A stretch of 64,000 nt of DNA from Pomphorhynchus laevis (Eukaryota > Acanthocephala > Palaeacanthocephala > Echinorhynchida > Pomphorhynchidae): the NCBI GenBank assembly GCA_012934845.2, contig WNNJ02000492.1, positions 1 through 64,000 on the forward strand, read 5' to 3'. Position numbers and translations under genes: made by a program. Position 1 is the first letter of the stretch; the number at the start of each line of letters is the position of its first letter. Shown here piece after piece: positions 44,741 through 57,880 of the stretch. The notes under the pieces were generated by a model. The model was given only the letters and a program-made list of their open reading frames with translations, did not search any database and was not told where the DNA came from.

Positions 44741-47700
44741 GAATATGTTAGTTGAATTGACTAGGTATGATCCTCTAACTAAAGTTCCGTTTCGAAGGTA
44801 TTTTGTTTTGTACACACAATTCAAATATGTTTCGTTTAATTTTTGATGGAATTTGAGGTTTTTCCATACTTTCGCTCCATTAGCCGGAATTTGCCACTCG
44901 GGATAGCATCCATATTCATTTTCAATGACATCAAGGGCATTACATGGTACCAGCATGCGTATTCCGAGTAAGTTTGCAGAGCATACATCGGTAATCGGAA
45001 TTGTTTGTCTCCTATAAAAAAGTTAACATTTATTATTTAAGTTCGAAAAATCTAACAATATACAGATACCTGTAAGTATTAAGGTTTGCCTGATAGATAC
45101 CAATTAATGAATTTAGGTCGGGCTCATATTTCAGAACGAATAAATCAAACGAATATTTTCCATTTGTAAGACGAAATTCCATTGGATCGGGAAACTTAAA
45201 GCAATTAATGTTATTGATAAATCGTTCATATTGCATAATTTGATTGATAATTTACAAATACTCAACTATATTTTTGATTACAAATTTTTTATTTTAATTT
45301 TGTCTAATTAAAAATAAGGTGGCTCGTCTTAGATCTGTTACGGATATTCATATAACTCTTTAATTTACATCACTATACATTAAGATTGCCGACTCTGTTT
45401 TTTATTGATTTATATTTTTTCGGGATGGACAATGTGATAAAAACAAAATCAAATTGCTAAAAGAAAATATAGTCAGAAATTATATTCTTATGAGGATCCG
45501 CCTGCGATTGTCTCCCTGATGCATGCCCCGTTACTCCTCTGAATGGCTGTACTAGTCCTCTGGAGCAGGAATCTTCCCAAGAGTAAGTCACTGGTCGCTC
45601 GCTGGATTTTCCTTCCGAGTGATATTAAGAATACTTCCGCGTTTTTCTCAAGTGTGCCCAGGAATTCGATAGCTATATGTACAAAAACCGTAAACGCGGG
45701 ATTCAGGTCGCTGTACTTTGTACACTTTCTTCGCTTGGCGTCCGATGGCAAGGTGCCTGTACCTAGTAATGCACGGGCCAAATAGGAGGATGCCAGTCAC
45801 ACATGCGAGATCACATGCGAGAAGCCTCCCTCTTTCCCAGGGCACAAGAGTAGCGCCGTCTGGTCGTTTACCATCGGTACGCAGCATTTCAGTTAGATCC
45901 AGTGTACTCAGATAATCTGCAACGGTGAGTGACGCTTTGATTATGGCATTCATCTGTGCGTTCCAAAAATGTTGACCGGTCGACTTATGACAGTCCACTC
46001 CATGCCGTCTAAACGAATCCACCACTACTCAGCAGTGACATCTATGCACTGCACATATAGGTAGTCCCAAATGTAGGCCAACAGTAATTCTCACGGTTTC
46101 GTCGTCCAGCATTGTTCCTGTAGAGGCGCATGTGATAGCCTCTAGAAATGCACCCGCCGCATTTCCCTCAACGTGCAATGATTATAATTCATCATCAAAT
46201 GCTGGTCATATAAAAGCATTTAAAATTACTCTGCCTTTGTGATATTCATAAGCAATAACTTTTGTAAGCTTTAATGTATAAATTTAATCTGTGAATGAAT
46301 TTATTCGAATTAAAAATGTGTAAAACATTAAATTCATTTTACACAACTTTTATTATGTTATTTTGTAATTTCTAAGCATATGTGTGCCCAATATATAAAA
46401 ATTAGATAAATTTAAAAATTGTAAAATTAATTACCACTCCGAATTTGAGATACACGGAAAGCTCCTTATTTCCTATGAAAGTATTCAATACTCTGTCGTC
46501 ATATTCAGTGGCGAACATAGCGAAATCAACATCTTTCGACCTTATAATTATACCGCACTGACGATGCCAACCTAATTTGTGAAAGACATTTACCTAAGTT
46601 ATTACATTGATGTAAAATTATTGAACAAATTATAAACTATACAAATTATATAACTTAATGTTTCAAAACGTTAATAATATTATTATTTAAGATTTTTAAG
46701 ACTTAAGATTTTATATAATATTTATCAATTTAAAATTAAATAATAAAATAAAATATAATAGTCAATTTTGACAATGTATCAGAATAAGGATTCGAAGTCA
46801 TATAGAGGAACTGCTATGTAATCAGGTTTTAAACCCTATTCATCAACTCAAAATAGAAGCCAAATACATTCTAATGACGTATTTCCTCTGCTGAAATCTC
46901 ATTAACAAGCAAAGTAAAATGCATGCTAATTAAGTATTTCCTCAGATATAGTGTTATTTTATCAAGTGTATCTTATTCTAATACAGAGTGTATTAATTAT
47001 AATCCATCCATAAAAATTGCCCGCTTAAGAGTTTCAATTAATTTGAAATTACGAAATTTTAATTTATTTGAAATTATGAAATTTGATTACAAAGTATCTG
47101 TGCAGCCATTGCTGCAATTGAAATTTTGATTACTATTTTTTATTATCAACCCATAAAAATTTTCCACTAATGATTTAAAAATTTATTTTTAACATTATTG
47201 TGTTGATTTATATATTTTACTATTTTCTGTTTGATGGTATTTTTATAGTAACCTAGTTTAAAATATGCATCTATTAAACTATTTGAATGACTTTAAAGAA
47301 AACTAATATCGTTACAAATTGTTGCAATTCTTAAAATTTCATTATTTAATGTATTATATGCATATCATATATATTCATATATCATATATATGAATATAAT
47401 TTATATAAGTCAACATTTAATAAATATTAAAAATATTTAAAAATAGTATTGTATCATATATTGTATAGTTATCAGATCAGATAACTGAGTTTACGTATTT
47501 TATACGATATATAAATAAAGATAAATAATAAATAATTATATAAGATTTTATACAATTAATATTTATATCAAGTTAAAATTTACGAGTCAAATTTAAAATA
47601 AAAATCAATTTTTATAAATTGACACATAAATAAGAGGCGATGTATCATAATAAGGATTTAAGGTCATAAGGATCAACTGCTATAATATCAGGTTTCGGCC

Positions 47701-50700
47701 CCTATTCCTAGACTCAGCATAACATCCGGGCCAAATGCGCTCAAATTTGCCAATCGAGCAAATCAGATCAGATAACTGAGTCTACGTAATCAGATCAGAA
47801 ACCACAGACAATTTTGATCTGCACAGATTTAATTTGTACACTTTACCTAAATATTATTTAAAAAAGGGTTGATCGTGATTTATATTATATATAAATTAAA
47901 AATATAGATAAATAATTATAAGTTCTAAAATTTATATCAAGTTTAAATTAAAAAATTAAAATTAAAAATAAAAGTCAACTTTTATAAGCTGAGTAACAAA
48001 TAACAAACCATGTTTCATAATAAAGGTTTTATATCATCAGGAGGATCTGCTATGTAATCAAGTCAATTAATAATTAAAATTAATTTATTTTAAGAATTAA
48101 AATTAATTCCTATCACACTATGCAATGTGCCAAATAGACAAGACGCAGTATTTATTAATCCAGATTTATTATTCAATTATTGTCAATTTATAATTAATTA
48201 AATTATTATTAATGGAATTATGATCGCATAACATTAAAGATTAACTTTAAAAAATTATTAATTTATTAAAATGTATTATATTAATTATGATAGAAAATTT
48301 ATTAAAGTCAATATAATTTCATATATTAAATGATATGAAATGATATATAAAATGATATTTTATATATGAATTAACTAATTTAAATATATTTGTTTAAGTA
48401 CTTGGAAATTAAATAATTCGTTATTTGTGTTATTTGAGTTCATATTTTAATCAAAGCTTTTACTTGTCTTTGGACTATATAAAATTCGTTTCTAATTGTT
48501 TTTACGGTTTCAAATTGAACATACCAAGTAAAGTCCCGCCGGCCATAAAAAATCGTTTTCGTAAAACGTTGCCTGTATCCTTTAATTTTAAAAGACCTGG
48601 AATAATTCGCTTTTTTAGTATAATTTCGTTGGCTTTTTCTTCGGGATGATTTGATAAAACCCAATTCATGCTACTGTGATTGCACTCAATAAATTTTGAA
48701 GATTGATAGTTGAATAGATACTGGTCAACGTTGTCGAATATTAAGACATTGCACTCATTTTTAATTCTTTTTATCTGTGTGCTAAATCTAATCTCGAATT
48801 AAGTGAAAATGGTTTAAATGTACACATTTATATGGTATTTTTAATATTGCTAAACTTGAACTTATAGCTCAACTTTGGCTTGTGAGCCGCATATTTAGCG
48901 TTCATCTGAAGTCTAAAACTGCATTTGCTATTTTTCAAATATCTGCCAATAACAATACAATAAGCAGATATTCATATGTATACTCATTTTATATCCGTCA
49001 TATTGATGTCACAAAATAAATTTCATTATATAAAAATAAATACAACTTTTTTCTTCTTATAGTTTTATAAATTTACGAGAACGAAATAATTATTTTGGTT
49101 CAAACATTACAAAATTTAGATTGCAACTGATATCATCTTCAGAAGAATTAGTTTAGTTAAATAGATATTTAATTGTAGGTGGATATTTTCAATATGGTTC
49201 ATTATTTAATACTGATATTATAATAGGCAAAATAAAGTTATGTGTCTGTATTAATTAAAAGATAATTATATTTCTTTCTGTAATCGTTCTATTTTCTAAC
49301 ATGAGTCGTCAAACAATAAAAATATCATCGAGTGAAGCGTCTTATTCAACACAATTAAATTCAATTTCTTTTTGTTTAAAGACTCATATCAGACAAAGGA
49401 AGAGTTACAAACAGAAATGGGCTTATTAAAAGTGCTACCAGTGCATTGAACATGATGATTTTCGAATTGCTTCAATAGTTTCCGTGGCCACAAGGTTAAA
49501 ATATATAATTTTTCCTTAAGATGACAGCGGAAGCTATCGTTTAGTTCTTCTAGAATAAAACTAATTTATTCGTTTAAAAAATTTATAACACTTTAAAAAT
49601 AAAAATATTAAACATGATTTCTATATTAGTTATTTTCTGTAAAAAAATAACTTTTTTACTACATTAAATATTCCAAATCCTATTTTAATTAGTTCAGTTA
49701 TCTTTGTGTAAATACGCTTATAACCGAATCATATCGCTTCCGTGTATTCCTTGCGCTAATATACATTGGTTTGTTACTTTTCTATAATAATTAGCATTCT
49801 TAGATTTGTCTTTATAGAACCTGATTTTACTCCAATAGCTTTCATGGCCACAATATTAAAGTAGATACATAATAAAGGGATAATTGAAAAATGTTCAGTG
49901 ACTGTCTTTATATGACCTGATTTTACTCCAATAGCTTTCGTGGCCACAATATTAAAGTTGATACATAATAAAGGAATAATTATGAAATGTTAATTGACGT
50001 GCTTTTTTTATTAATTTGAATATCAACAGAATATCTGAAGCAGCTCAACAAAAATGGATAACTCAAGCAGCTCAACAAAGTAACTACATAAGCAATTGGT
50101 CTAACTAATTTATTCTCCATTGTAAAGTTATAAAACTATATAAATATATAAATTAAATATCGTTCCTATTTTACGCTTATATATTTCTTAATATATTCAA
50201 TTGGTCCAGAAATCACATGCGGCAGTAGTTAAAAAACTTTAATATCATCAATGAAACGGAACATCTGCCAGGCAATTGCCGCGTCTTCGAAGGAATCGAA
50301 AGTCACAACTACTACATTCCTGGCGGCTGAAATGAGAAGGGTAAGTCTCAGAACGCAAAGGATAATAGTTCGTTGCCTAGTAGAAAGTGACGATGTAGAG
50401 ATGGCTCTTAAGCTTCAAAAAGCTTAGTCTCATTTACGTAAAGCCATGTTCCATTATTAGACTTCCTGGAAAACGGAAGGCATACCAAGATGGCTCTTGA
50501 TTACACTGAGTGATGAACACGCCGCTCAACAGCCTCTCAGATAATGAGTACGTCTCAAATCTCGCTTTAAAACGTGTGCACTGCTATTTCAATGGTTCCT
50601 GTTAATGATGCTTCCGTACCTACCAACAGTACTATAGGTACTGCTGATGCAGTACCTATAGCAACGAGCAACTAAAATCGTCTATAATGTGCCACTTCAT

Positions 50701-53700
50701 AATACCGAAAAATTTCACACATCCTACATTGCTAGGCCGACCATGCCATCAATAAATGCTGCCACTGCTATCTTATCCATATCATCTATCATTTGCCAGG
50801 GCTTTGTTAATTTTCAATCATTGCAGTCAAAGTCGACTCGATTCTCCACGCAATTTAAGAATCCAATCATGATATCCTCTGCCTTACTGAAACCTGACAT
50901 CGAAGTGATGATGATATTGCCATTAGTCATTTACGTCTTAATGGTTACTCTGTCTCTCACCTTCCCCGACTTCTTTGCAACTCCAGCCATGAACCTTTAG
51001 TTTCTAACGGTGGCCTAATCATTTTGGCCAAGTATTCTATCACTCACTGTTACCGCTTTAAGCTCTATCAGTTTTAAGTCACCACATTTATACTACTCCG
51101 TTGTGGCATCTCACTTTCATCACTCTCTTTATACTTATATTTGATTTACCCCAGGATCCGGTCCACTATCCGTCATATTCTTTGAATGCTCTCTAAGTGA
51201 TCCGTTTACTGCTCCGTAAGTTAAAGCGTAAACTCGATATGTAAAATAATAGCAAACTATAAGTTAAGACTTTTTTTATGCCTTGAAAGTTGAGATCATC
51301 TCGTAGTGTGCATTTTAAGGTACTGAGAATTTCAATATCTAAATAGAAAGAACATTTTAGTTCTTTGCTTTTGTCAGCTTTTCTTCCAAACTTGCCTGTT
51401 TCTTATTACATTAGGTTTTCGTACACCGTTTTGAGTGAAATGAGCAACGGTCGCTAAAATATCGGCCGAATATAAAAACATCTTTATATATCTTGTCAGA
51501 GTTCTGGGTTGATCTATTTAATTGCATTTTATTCGGCTCATATTTACCTCCAATTTGGAATAGGTCATACATTGAATGTTGTTTAAATGAAATGGACCCA
51601 GTTAATATGGACAAATATAAAGTTATTGTGATACCAAGTCAAACCTTTAAATAGTTATCTTCAATACTGTCACATCGTCTATTAAATTATGTTCGTAATT
51701 ATTTACAAACTGAGAAGCTCGTTTTACGACATTCTTTTTACAATCAGTGCAATCACAATTTTGAAAGAAGCTGTGCATACCCATGTATGCAATTTTTGTT
51801 TATTTTTCAAAGGCATTTGATCTAATGAACAGGGCGTTGCTTTTTACTTAACTAAAACATCTTCCATAATATTGAGTAACTAAACGTATAACCAATGTAT
51901 CCACACATCAAATTAACCTCATTTTGAAAACGTAGTTAAAATCTAACAGTAGTCAATAGGATACATTGCCAAGAAATTTTTAAGGTTTACTAGCCATCTC
52001 AACGCACCGTTTTGACAACAATTTTAAATATTTTCAAAGTCGTTCATATCTCTCCGCGTACACGAAAAAGACGCCGAAACACCATACTCAATCAATGTCC
52101 GAACCAATGATTGGAAAATAATTGCAAATGTAGAGAGGAGCAATTATCTGAAGCTATTTCGAATAAGGTACATAGCACGGCTGGCAATCATACACACATG
52201 AATGGTGGGCATCGATATTTTAAGCGAGGAAGATACTATAACCCACAGTTATGAACATGATCGTTATATAGCATTTTATTCTGGCCAATAAAGTAATCAG
52301 ACGATACAGCATACCTATTCAATAGTGAGCACACTTAGAGGTGTTTATGACCAATCCGGTTAACATGATCCATTAATGTATCACACACATATCATGATGG
52401 ATATCATTTCTATCTGAATCACACGGGATAACTCGCAATATCTTCAGATCATCAGCGATGATCTGAAGATATTTCCATGTCGATGTATATAGTGGATTGG
52501 TTGTAAAGTGTGGATCTGTATGCACAGTGGATCTGTATGCACAGTGGATCTGTATGCACAGTGGATCTGTAAACGGTGGATCTGTATACAGAGGATCTGT
52601 ATACAGTGGATCTGTATACAGTGGATCTGTATACAGTGGATCTGTATACAATTGTTGTTATACAGTTGACCGGCTCCAGAGATAAGGCGGTCTGTGAGAA
52701 TCACTGCGTAATTGGCAGAAGTAACATATGTAATTTGATTGTCGTTAGACGGTTTTCATCCAAAATTTTGTCAATCACTCGTGACAGCAACGGGATTAAC
52801 TAAAATTGTTCAGATAAATGTATCTATATTTCTAAAATCGTATATATTTTCGAAATATTTTGATAAAATATAACATTTTAATAAAAGTTTTATAATTAGT
52901 TTGTTTACCAGACTGCGTCTCCTGAACTTAAGTTGCAGCATTACTTTTATCGAACAGATAATACTTGTGATATTGCAAATATTTAAGATTATCATTATTT
53001 TACAAAACTCCGTGCCAGTTTTTAGTTTACCTTTGCATTTATATAGAATGTTATAAATTAATAGATTATAAATTATTTATTTATTATTTTTAAATGTCAT
53101 TGCGTGAGACTCGTTCACAATTTAGACTGCATTTATCTAGATAAATAATTGTTTATTTATTAATAGATTATTTATTCGAATTTATTCATTATAAATTTAT
53201 TCACATCCGTATACAGAAGTATATTGGGTTGTTTGTAGAATCTTTGACGTCGCAATCTTTGATGTCTATGAACAATAGAACTCAGCCTATTCTTGAACAT
53301 TATAGTTATCTAAAGATCACATTTTGTTAAGCTGGACAAAAGCTTAACAGTAAACTCTCTAACGTTGAATTACGCATTAAGTGAAAGTTTTTTATTTAGT
53401 TTTTAAACTTACAAATCCATTGATCTATTTACATCTCCAAAGGAAAATCGATTAGGTAAGCCAATATCACAAATTCTATAGTAGTCGCCAGTTTTTATAA
53501 ATAAATGAATATAAAACCATTGCGAATTTATTTTGACGGCAAAGGCTCCAATAGTATCCGTACTTACACACAACATAGGCGTTATACTTAAGTTATTGTA
53601 TGAATTTTGCAGGTCCTTTAAAAAAATACATCACATTTAACGTTTAGTTTACACTTATATACCTCCCAGACATTAGGATTAACAACTTCGTCATGTTCAA

Positions 53701-56700
53701 TAAATATACCCAATGTTAAATCCTTGCTTTCCGATATTGAAATATCGAATTCGGCAAAACTTGCAAATTTTGGATCGGCAATGAATACAATTTTACCAAT
53801 TGATGCAATCATTGAAATGAGCATGCAACATGCAGATTTAAAAGTCGGTTGATTGTTATATTTTGTTAATAAGTAGAGTCGTTTCTTAAAATTTGGAAAT
53901 GCGATTAAAGTATTGAACGTACAAATTTGCGAATCAATGTTTGTAAACCATCCCGAATGATATCAATATATTAATGGCTTAAAATTAAGTTCGATTTAAT
54001 AAGGTATTTTTGATAATTAACTAGATAAATTTCACGTTATCAAACGAATATTAAACAAAAACTCTTTTTTAAGATGAAATATTATCTCATATATGTGCTC
54101 ATTTGAGATTTCTAAAACTGAATATTTCTAATTCGGATTTCCCCTATTCGTAATTACTTTAATGAATGTGCTTATGTCATTTTAATTATATAATAATTTA
54201 GTAATTCAATAATTTAATGGATTGCTCGAGTCTTAATCAATAGTCATTTGTTAAGTGAAAACTACTTTATTAACAGTTGACAACATCTCTTATGTTTTGC
54301 ATGTTTTGGCTTTAACAAATTTACGTCAATATTTTCCGATATTCAAATATTTTTCAAAATGCTCCCTCTCTCTATAAACGTAGAAAACATTACAAAACAT
54401 AAGCTTTCAGAGTTTTTAAAGTCGAAAACAATTCTCAAATGCAACTTAGACTTGTTTTAATTAAGGCATTTTATATAAAAATCAGTTTTTAACTCATTAC
54501 TGAATTTATTAGAATTCTGTGTCCTCGTGTATATTCAAAATTTTTTATATATTGAAGAGTATACCATCCAAAGTAAATATTGATTAAAGCGGATCGTGAT
54601 AACAATAAAAATTTAATCTTTAAACTTCATTATATATAAAGGAGCAGCCATGAGTACCTGTCGTGTTATCATTTTTAGCTACAATTCTTCTAAACCGTTT
54701 ATTGAAGCGCATACATCCGAAGTAAAATATTAGTAGAACACAAAGTGAGCCTTCCGATCATAAATATATATTCCTGCTTAGCCTTTACATAGTAATTTTT
54801 ACCTGTTTGATTTGTGTCATTTTGTTTTATTATTACACTAACAGCACGATTAAACATACGTTTTCATCAATCTATCAAAGTTTCAGCTCATTTCGAAATT
54901 GGTTTTATCAATCGCGTTTTTATTTTTTACTTTTTACTTTTGATAAATTCTAAAAATTAAGTATTCACAATACATTGTTGAGCTTTTATTAAGTATTAAC
55001 GCTCACTGCAACACGCACTATTTCTAAAACGAGCGTTAAATAGCATTTCCGAACGACTTAACGCAATATATAAAGAGTTCAGTATATACACTTTGCGGAC
55101 TTTTATTCTTGGCTGTTTTAAACTATACATAAAATATGCGAGGACTCTGAACTTATTAAAATTCTTTGTTCTCGTGTATATGCAAAATTTTATGACAAAA
55201 TATGACTATTGTTTGTAAAATAGAATCGGATTAGTTAATGCCGTCTACGTATTTTGTACGATGCATAAATTAAAAAGTATAACCATCATTTTCATGATGT
55301 TTTCAAAAATTCAGATGTTTTTAGAATCAGGAAGAAATAAATTCTACTTTAACAAATCTATATTTCGATGACTATTTAAACTATTTTCATTCATTTTAGC
55401 AAAATATATACAAAACATAGCTACTGTTTTTATTTACTTATTAAAACTTTTTATTTTTATTCAATTTAACTTAAATATATTTAATGGAAGTTAAGGATTT
55501 TGTTTATATGCCTGATGATGGTTGAAATGGTTATCGAGATATAGAGTTTTAATAATAAAAGTAATACTTTTTACTTAATAAAATTATTTATAAACAATTT
55601 TAATATTCATAAATAAACAAAGTTAATTTAATTAAATTTATTATTTACCTATATATTAATGTAATTAAATTTTTTCAATTAAATAATAATTATATTTATA
55701 TGCCTGATAATGTAGGAAGTGGATGAAGCAGTAAAATTGTTGATAAAGCAATGTCAAATTTAAGTAAAATACTTTTTTAGTGAAATAAATTTTAGTTAAA
55801 CATAACTGATCTATTTTTTATTTGGAAATTCTGCGCAGAATCAATTTGTTCATCGATGAACGAATGGTACGTTCTGTTTTTTAATGATGTTGCAGCAGCT
55901 AGCAAAATATAAAAATTAGTTCTGATTTATTCTGAATTCAACAATAAAATTTGTGTTCTTCCTTATGAATTATAATAAATTTGATGTTAGCTAGCTTATA
56001 GTGCAAAAGGCAAATACGCTTATCTAAACATTTTACTTGTTTACTATTTTTATAGTGTTCTAATCATTCCTTACAACATATTAGTGCTTACAAGTGGATA
56101 CTTGGCTTAACATAAAATATAAAAATTAAATCAATATAATAAAATAATTAGTAATCATATAAGTCCGACGCGAAAGAATGACGAATGCCGTTTCGTCATC
56201 ACTATGACTCATCAGTGCCAGTCCCTCCCACTGCTTGATGCAGAGGAGAACTAGCCGGAAATCAACGAATAAATCAAGTGCATGATGTACTATAAAATCT
56301 CAAGTAACATCATATAGAGTGCTGAATTAGCACTACAGCTTCACCGAATGGGATCATTAGCAAAAGCACTGGCAAATGTCAGCGCAAAGTATCTTAATAT
56401 CGGCTTACTCTTATTTTTCAAATTATGATACCATTCCGCGTGAATTTTTAGTAATCATAAAAGCCCGACGAGAAAAAATGCCGTCTGCTAGTCATCCTCT
56501 GCATCCAGCAGTGGGACGGAACTGGCACTGATAAGTCATAGTGATGACGAAACGGCATTCGTCATTCTTTCGCGTCGGGCTTATATGATTACTAAAAATT
56601 CACCCGGATTAGTATCATCATTTGAGAAATAAAATAATTATAATAGCATCAATATGCTGTTAGAACCAATACCGGATATTCATTTTGAGTTTTCTAGTTG

Positions 56701-57880
56701 TAAATCAAATGACAAATCAACAATTTTAAGTTCTGGAATAGTCATTAGATCAGTAATCTTTTAAATGTAGCTGTAATAACGAAAGGTTATTTGATAAGCA
56801 ACTTGACTGCAGACTTTACAACAACAAATTTAGCAGATCTCCAAATGTATATAATTTAATAAATATTAAATATTATTATGGGTATATTACTCAATTTGTG
56901 GTATACATAATATAAAATTTACTTTGCAAATCATAAGTCAGATAACAGAGTCTACAAAATGCTTCATTACGTTGCCATACATCTAATTCGCTAAAAAGCA
57001 CGCGTTCAATATTAAAGTAAAAATGTCTATTATATATGTTGACGTATTTTTCAGGAATCTAATTTATTTTTCAAAGACTTATTTAAGCGAACACAAACAA
57101 CATATTGGTCTTAACGCTAGCATAAAATCATTAAAATTTTCAAAAGCAAAATGTATGTACTTGTGTTGTTCATATTGTTATTCAAATTTTACAATTTTAA
57201 AAATTCGAATAGTTCGAAACGACGTACAGTAAGTAGCGTTTCACCAATAATGAACATTCGTTCTATTTGTTTTATTGTCCTTCGATTCTCTACAAACCAC
57301 ACTTTAAAAGTTCAAGTATTTCCTAATATTACGTTTATTTTATTATCAAATTAATATTTTACGAGATGTAATCGTAAATCTGTTTATATTGTGATCGTAT
57401 TTGCCATTAAATACAAAATCGCGGTTAAGCCTTAGTATTCGATTGATTAAGTATTTACTTAAGATGCCTTGCCAAATAAATAAAATGCTAGAATGTAAAA
57501 AAGCCAAACTTTAATTTATTATCGTCTTTGTCTACAGCCTATACATTTTATAGGCTTTTTTTGATGATCCTGCAGCAGCTCTCAAAATATACAAAAGTAG
57601 TTATATTAAAATAAAAAAAGTATATAAAAAGATCGAAATATAAAAAGATCAGGAATTCCACAATAAAAAATATATCAGTTATTTTGACAAACATGATTAA
57701 TATTTTATAAAGTATATTCTTTTTTAGAAAAAAAGGTCCATTCATTTAAAAATCCACTAATTAAATCTTAAATGTTAATGTACGTACGTAATAATTAGCA
57801 TTGTCGTTTAGGATGCTGACAAACGCTAGTATAATTACTGCTGAAGTTAGTCCAACTATTAACCTTTTCTTGCTTCTCAT
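44729..57880 (-). CDS. FKTN-like: Fukutin-like LicD-family transferase, 7 exons
   Basis: Exons in transcript order: 57880-57788, 53884-53663, 53615-53413, 48787-48525, 46571-46435, 45194-45070, 45011-44729. They total 1326 bases (441 residues plus stop; human fukutin has 461), with GT-AG borders and consistent phases. Exon 1 encodes a type II membrane anchor (RLIVGLTSAVIILAFVSIL). Exons 2-3 fit the N-terminal fukutin domain. Exon 4 has FIECNHSSMNWVL and ends AGGTLLG. Exon 5 continues WHRQCGIIIRSKDVDFAMF, the DxD-bearing nucleotidyltransferase motif (D274, D276). Exon 6 gives FDLFVLKYEPD (D323, third acidic residue), and exon 7 LVPCNALDVIENEYG. Fukutin adds ribitol phosphate to the dystroglycan glycan in the Golgi. 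The junction between exons 1 and 2 is the least certain, and an intervening exon is possible. Introns contain element remnants. Confidence 0.8.
45490..46180 (-). pseudogene. RLE-type element fragment in a fukutin-like intron
   Basis: From 46180 down on the minus strand: DDETVRITVGLHLGLPICAV, HGVDCHKSTGQHFWNAQMN, LRTDGKRPDGATLVPWERGR, then in another frame KYSDLNPAFTVFVHIAIEFL and RTSTAIQRSNGACIRET. The DGKRPDG...PW block is the endonuclease signature of this clade. It is better preserved than the 32.5-kb copy. It lies in the intron between exons 5 and 6, in the same orientation as the gene. Confidence 0.7.
46572..48524. other. Fukutin-like intron, AT-rich
   Basis: Intron between exons 4 and 5. 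Two or three related segments (AAGGATTCGAAGTCATA near 46790, AAGGATTTAAGGTCATAAGG near 47650, and near 48020) form a weak dispersed repeat. No gene seen. Confidence 0.45.
48788..50199. repeat. Intron with tandem and dispersed repeats
   Basis: Two tandem copies of about 95 bp (49815-49905 and 49908-49990) share GGCCACAATATTAAAG and GATACATAATAAAGG; a third trace is near 49490. AACTCAAGCAGCTCAACAAA at 50055-50090 matches sequences near 43165 and, inverted, 60020. The interval is part of the intron between exons 3 and 4 of the fukutin-like gene. Confidence 0.5.
50200..51240 (-). pseudogene. Unidentified decayed coding sequence
   Basis: GC-richer than its surroundings. On the minus strand 50310-50240 reads VVVTFDSFEDAAIAWQMFRF, an RNA-binding-like or LINE ORF1-like segment, and other charged stretches follow in shifting frames. 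The plus-strand open frame at 50689-51000 has no recognisable domain. Probably a retroelement ORF1 or retrocopy remnant. Confidence 0.3.
51690..51850 (+). pseudogene. LINE RT fragment (plus strand)
   Basis: Translates as YAIFVYFSKAFDLMNRALLF, the RT block that normally reads F.D..KAFD.V...LL with its catalytic Asp changed to Tyr. Stops follow. Convergent with the fragment at 51950-52460. Confidence 0.55.
51950..52460 (-). pseudogene. LINE RT palm-to-thumb fragment
   Basis: From 52460 down: ADDLKILRVIPCDSDRNDIH (catalytic YADD box region), then GLVINTSKC, ASRAMYLIRNSFR, IIFQSLVRTLIEYGVS, CTRRDMNDFENI and ALRWLVNLKNF in shifting frames. This is the usual order of the RT palm and C-terminal region of CR1/jockey-like LINEs. 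It lies in the fukutin-like intron. Confidence 0.7.
52497..52655. repeat. Minisatellite, 15-17-bp units
   Basis: Three units of GTGGATCTGTATGCACA are followed by about six of GTGGATCTGTATACA with small variation. All ORFs across it are simple-repeat artefacts (TDPLY repeats). Confidence 0.9.
53885..56140. other. Fukutin-like intron 1, AT-rich part
   Basis: No exon is secure. A minus-strand stretch at 54755-54655 encodes SLCVLLIFYFGCMRFNKRFR and ends at a donor-like GTACTC, but its phase does not fit exon 2. PLE-tail-like motifs CCTGATGATGG (55511) and CCTGATAATG (55702) occur. Confidence 0.4.
56143..56260 (-). mobile_element. Half copy of the palindromic hammerhead-like element
   Basis: Matches the right half of the element at 56409-56634 in inverse orientation. 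It keeps an intact core on the minus strand: CTGATGA (56215-56209), GTCAT-AGTG-ATGAC stem II (56208-56195), GAAAC (56194-56190), a three-pair ACG/CGT stem III, and GTC (56182-56180). Confidence 0.6.
56409..56634 (+). mobile_element. Palindromic (MITE-like) element with hammerhead-like core
   Basis: The ends 56411-56470 and 56573-56632 are ~60-bp inverted repeats with few mismatches (GTGAATTTTTAGTAATCATA inside them). The centre holds CTGATAA (56528-56534), stem II GTCAT/ATGAC with loop AGTG, GAAAC (56549-56553), ACG/CGT stem III with loop GCATT, and GTC (56561-56563). In RNA the sequence right after GTC would pair with the left arm, extending what would be stem I, but a 47-base hairpin intervenes before the core. 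One core G is A here; the partner copy at 56143-56260 has G. Confidence 0.6.

Noticed and set aside
50689-51000. 103-codon plus-strand ORF
   Set aside because: No domain, no codon pattern different from background; the minus strand shows better traces of a decayed coding sequence.
52444-52704. ORFs with TDPLY or IQIHC repeats
   Set aside because: Translation of the 15-17-bp minisatellite.
54655-54755. Minus-strand membrane-segment exon as exon 1 or 2 of the fukutin-like gene
   Set aside because: It ends in phase 1 whereas the next exon needs phase 0, it lacks an in-frame ATG before the hydrophobic stretch, and the 57788-57880 exon fits both phase and length.
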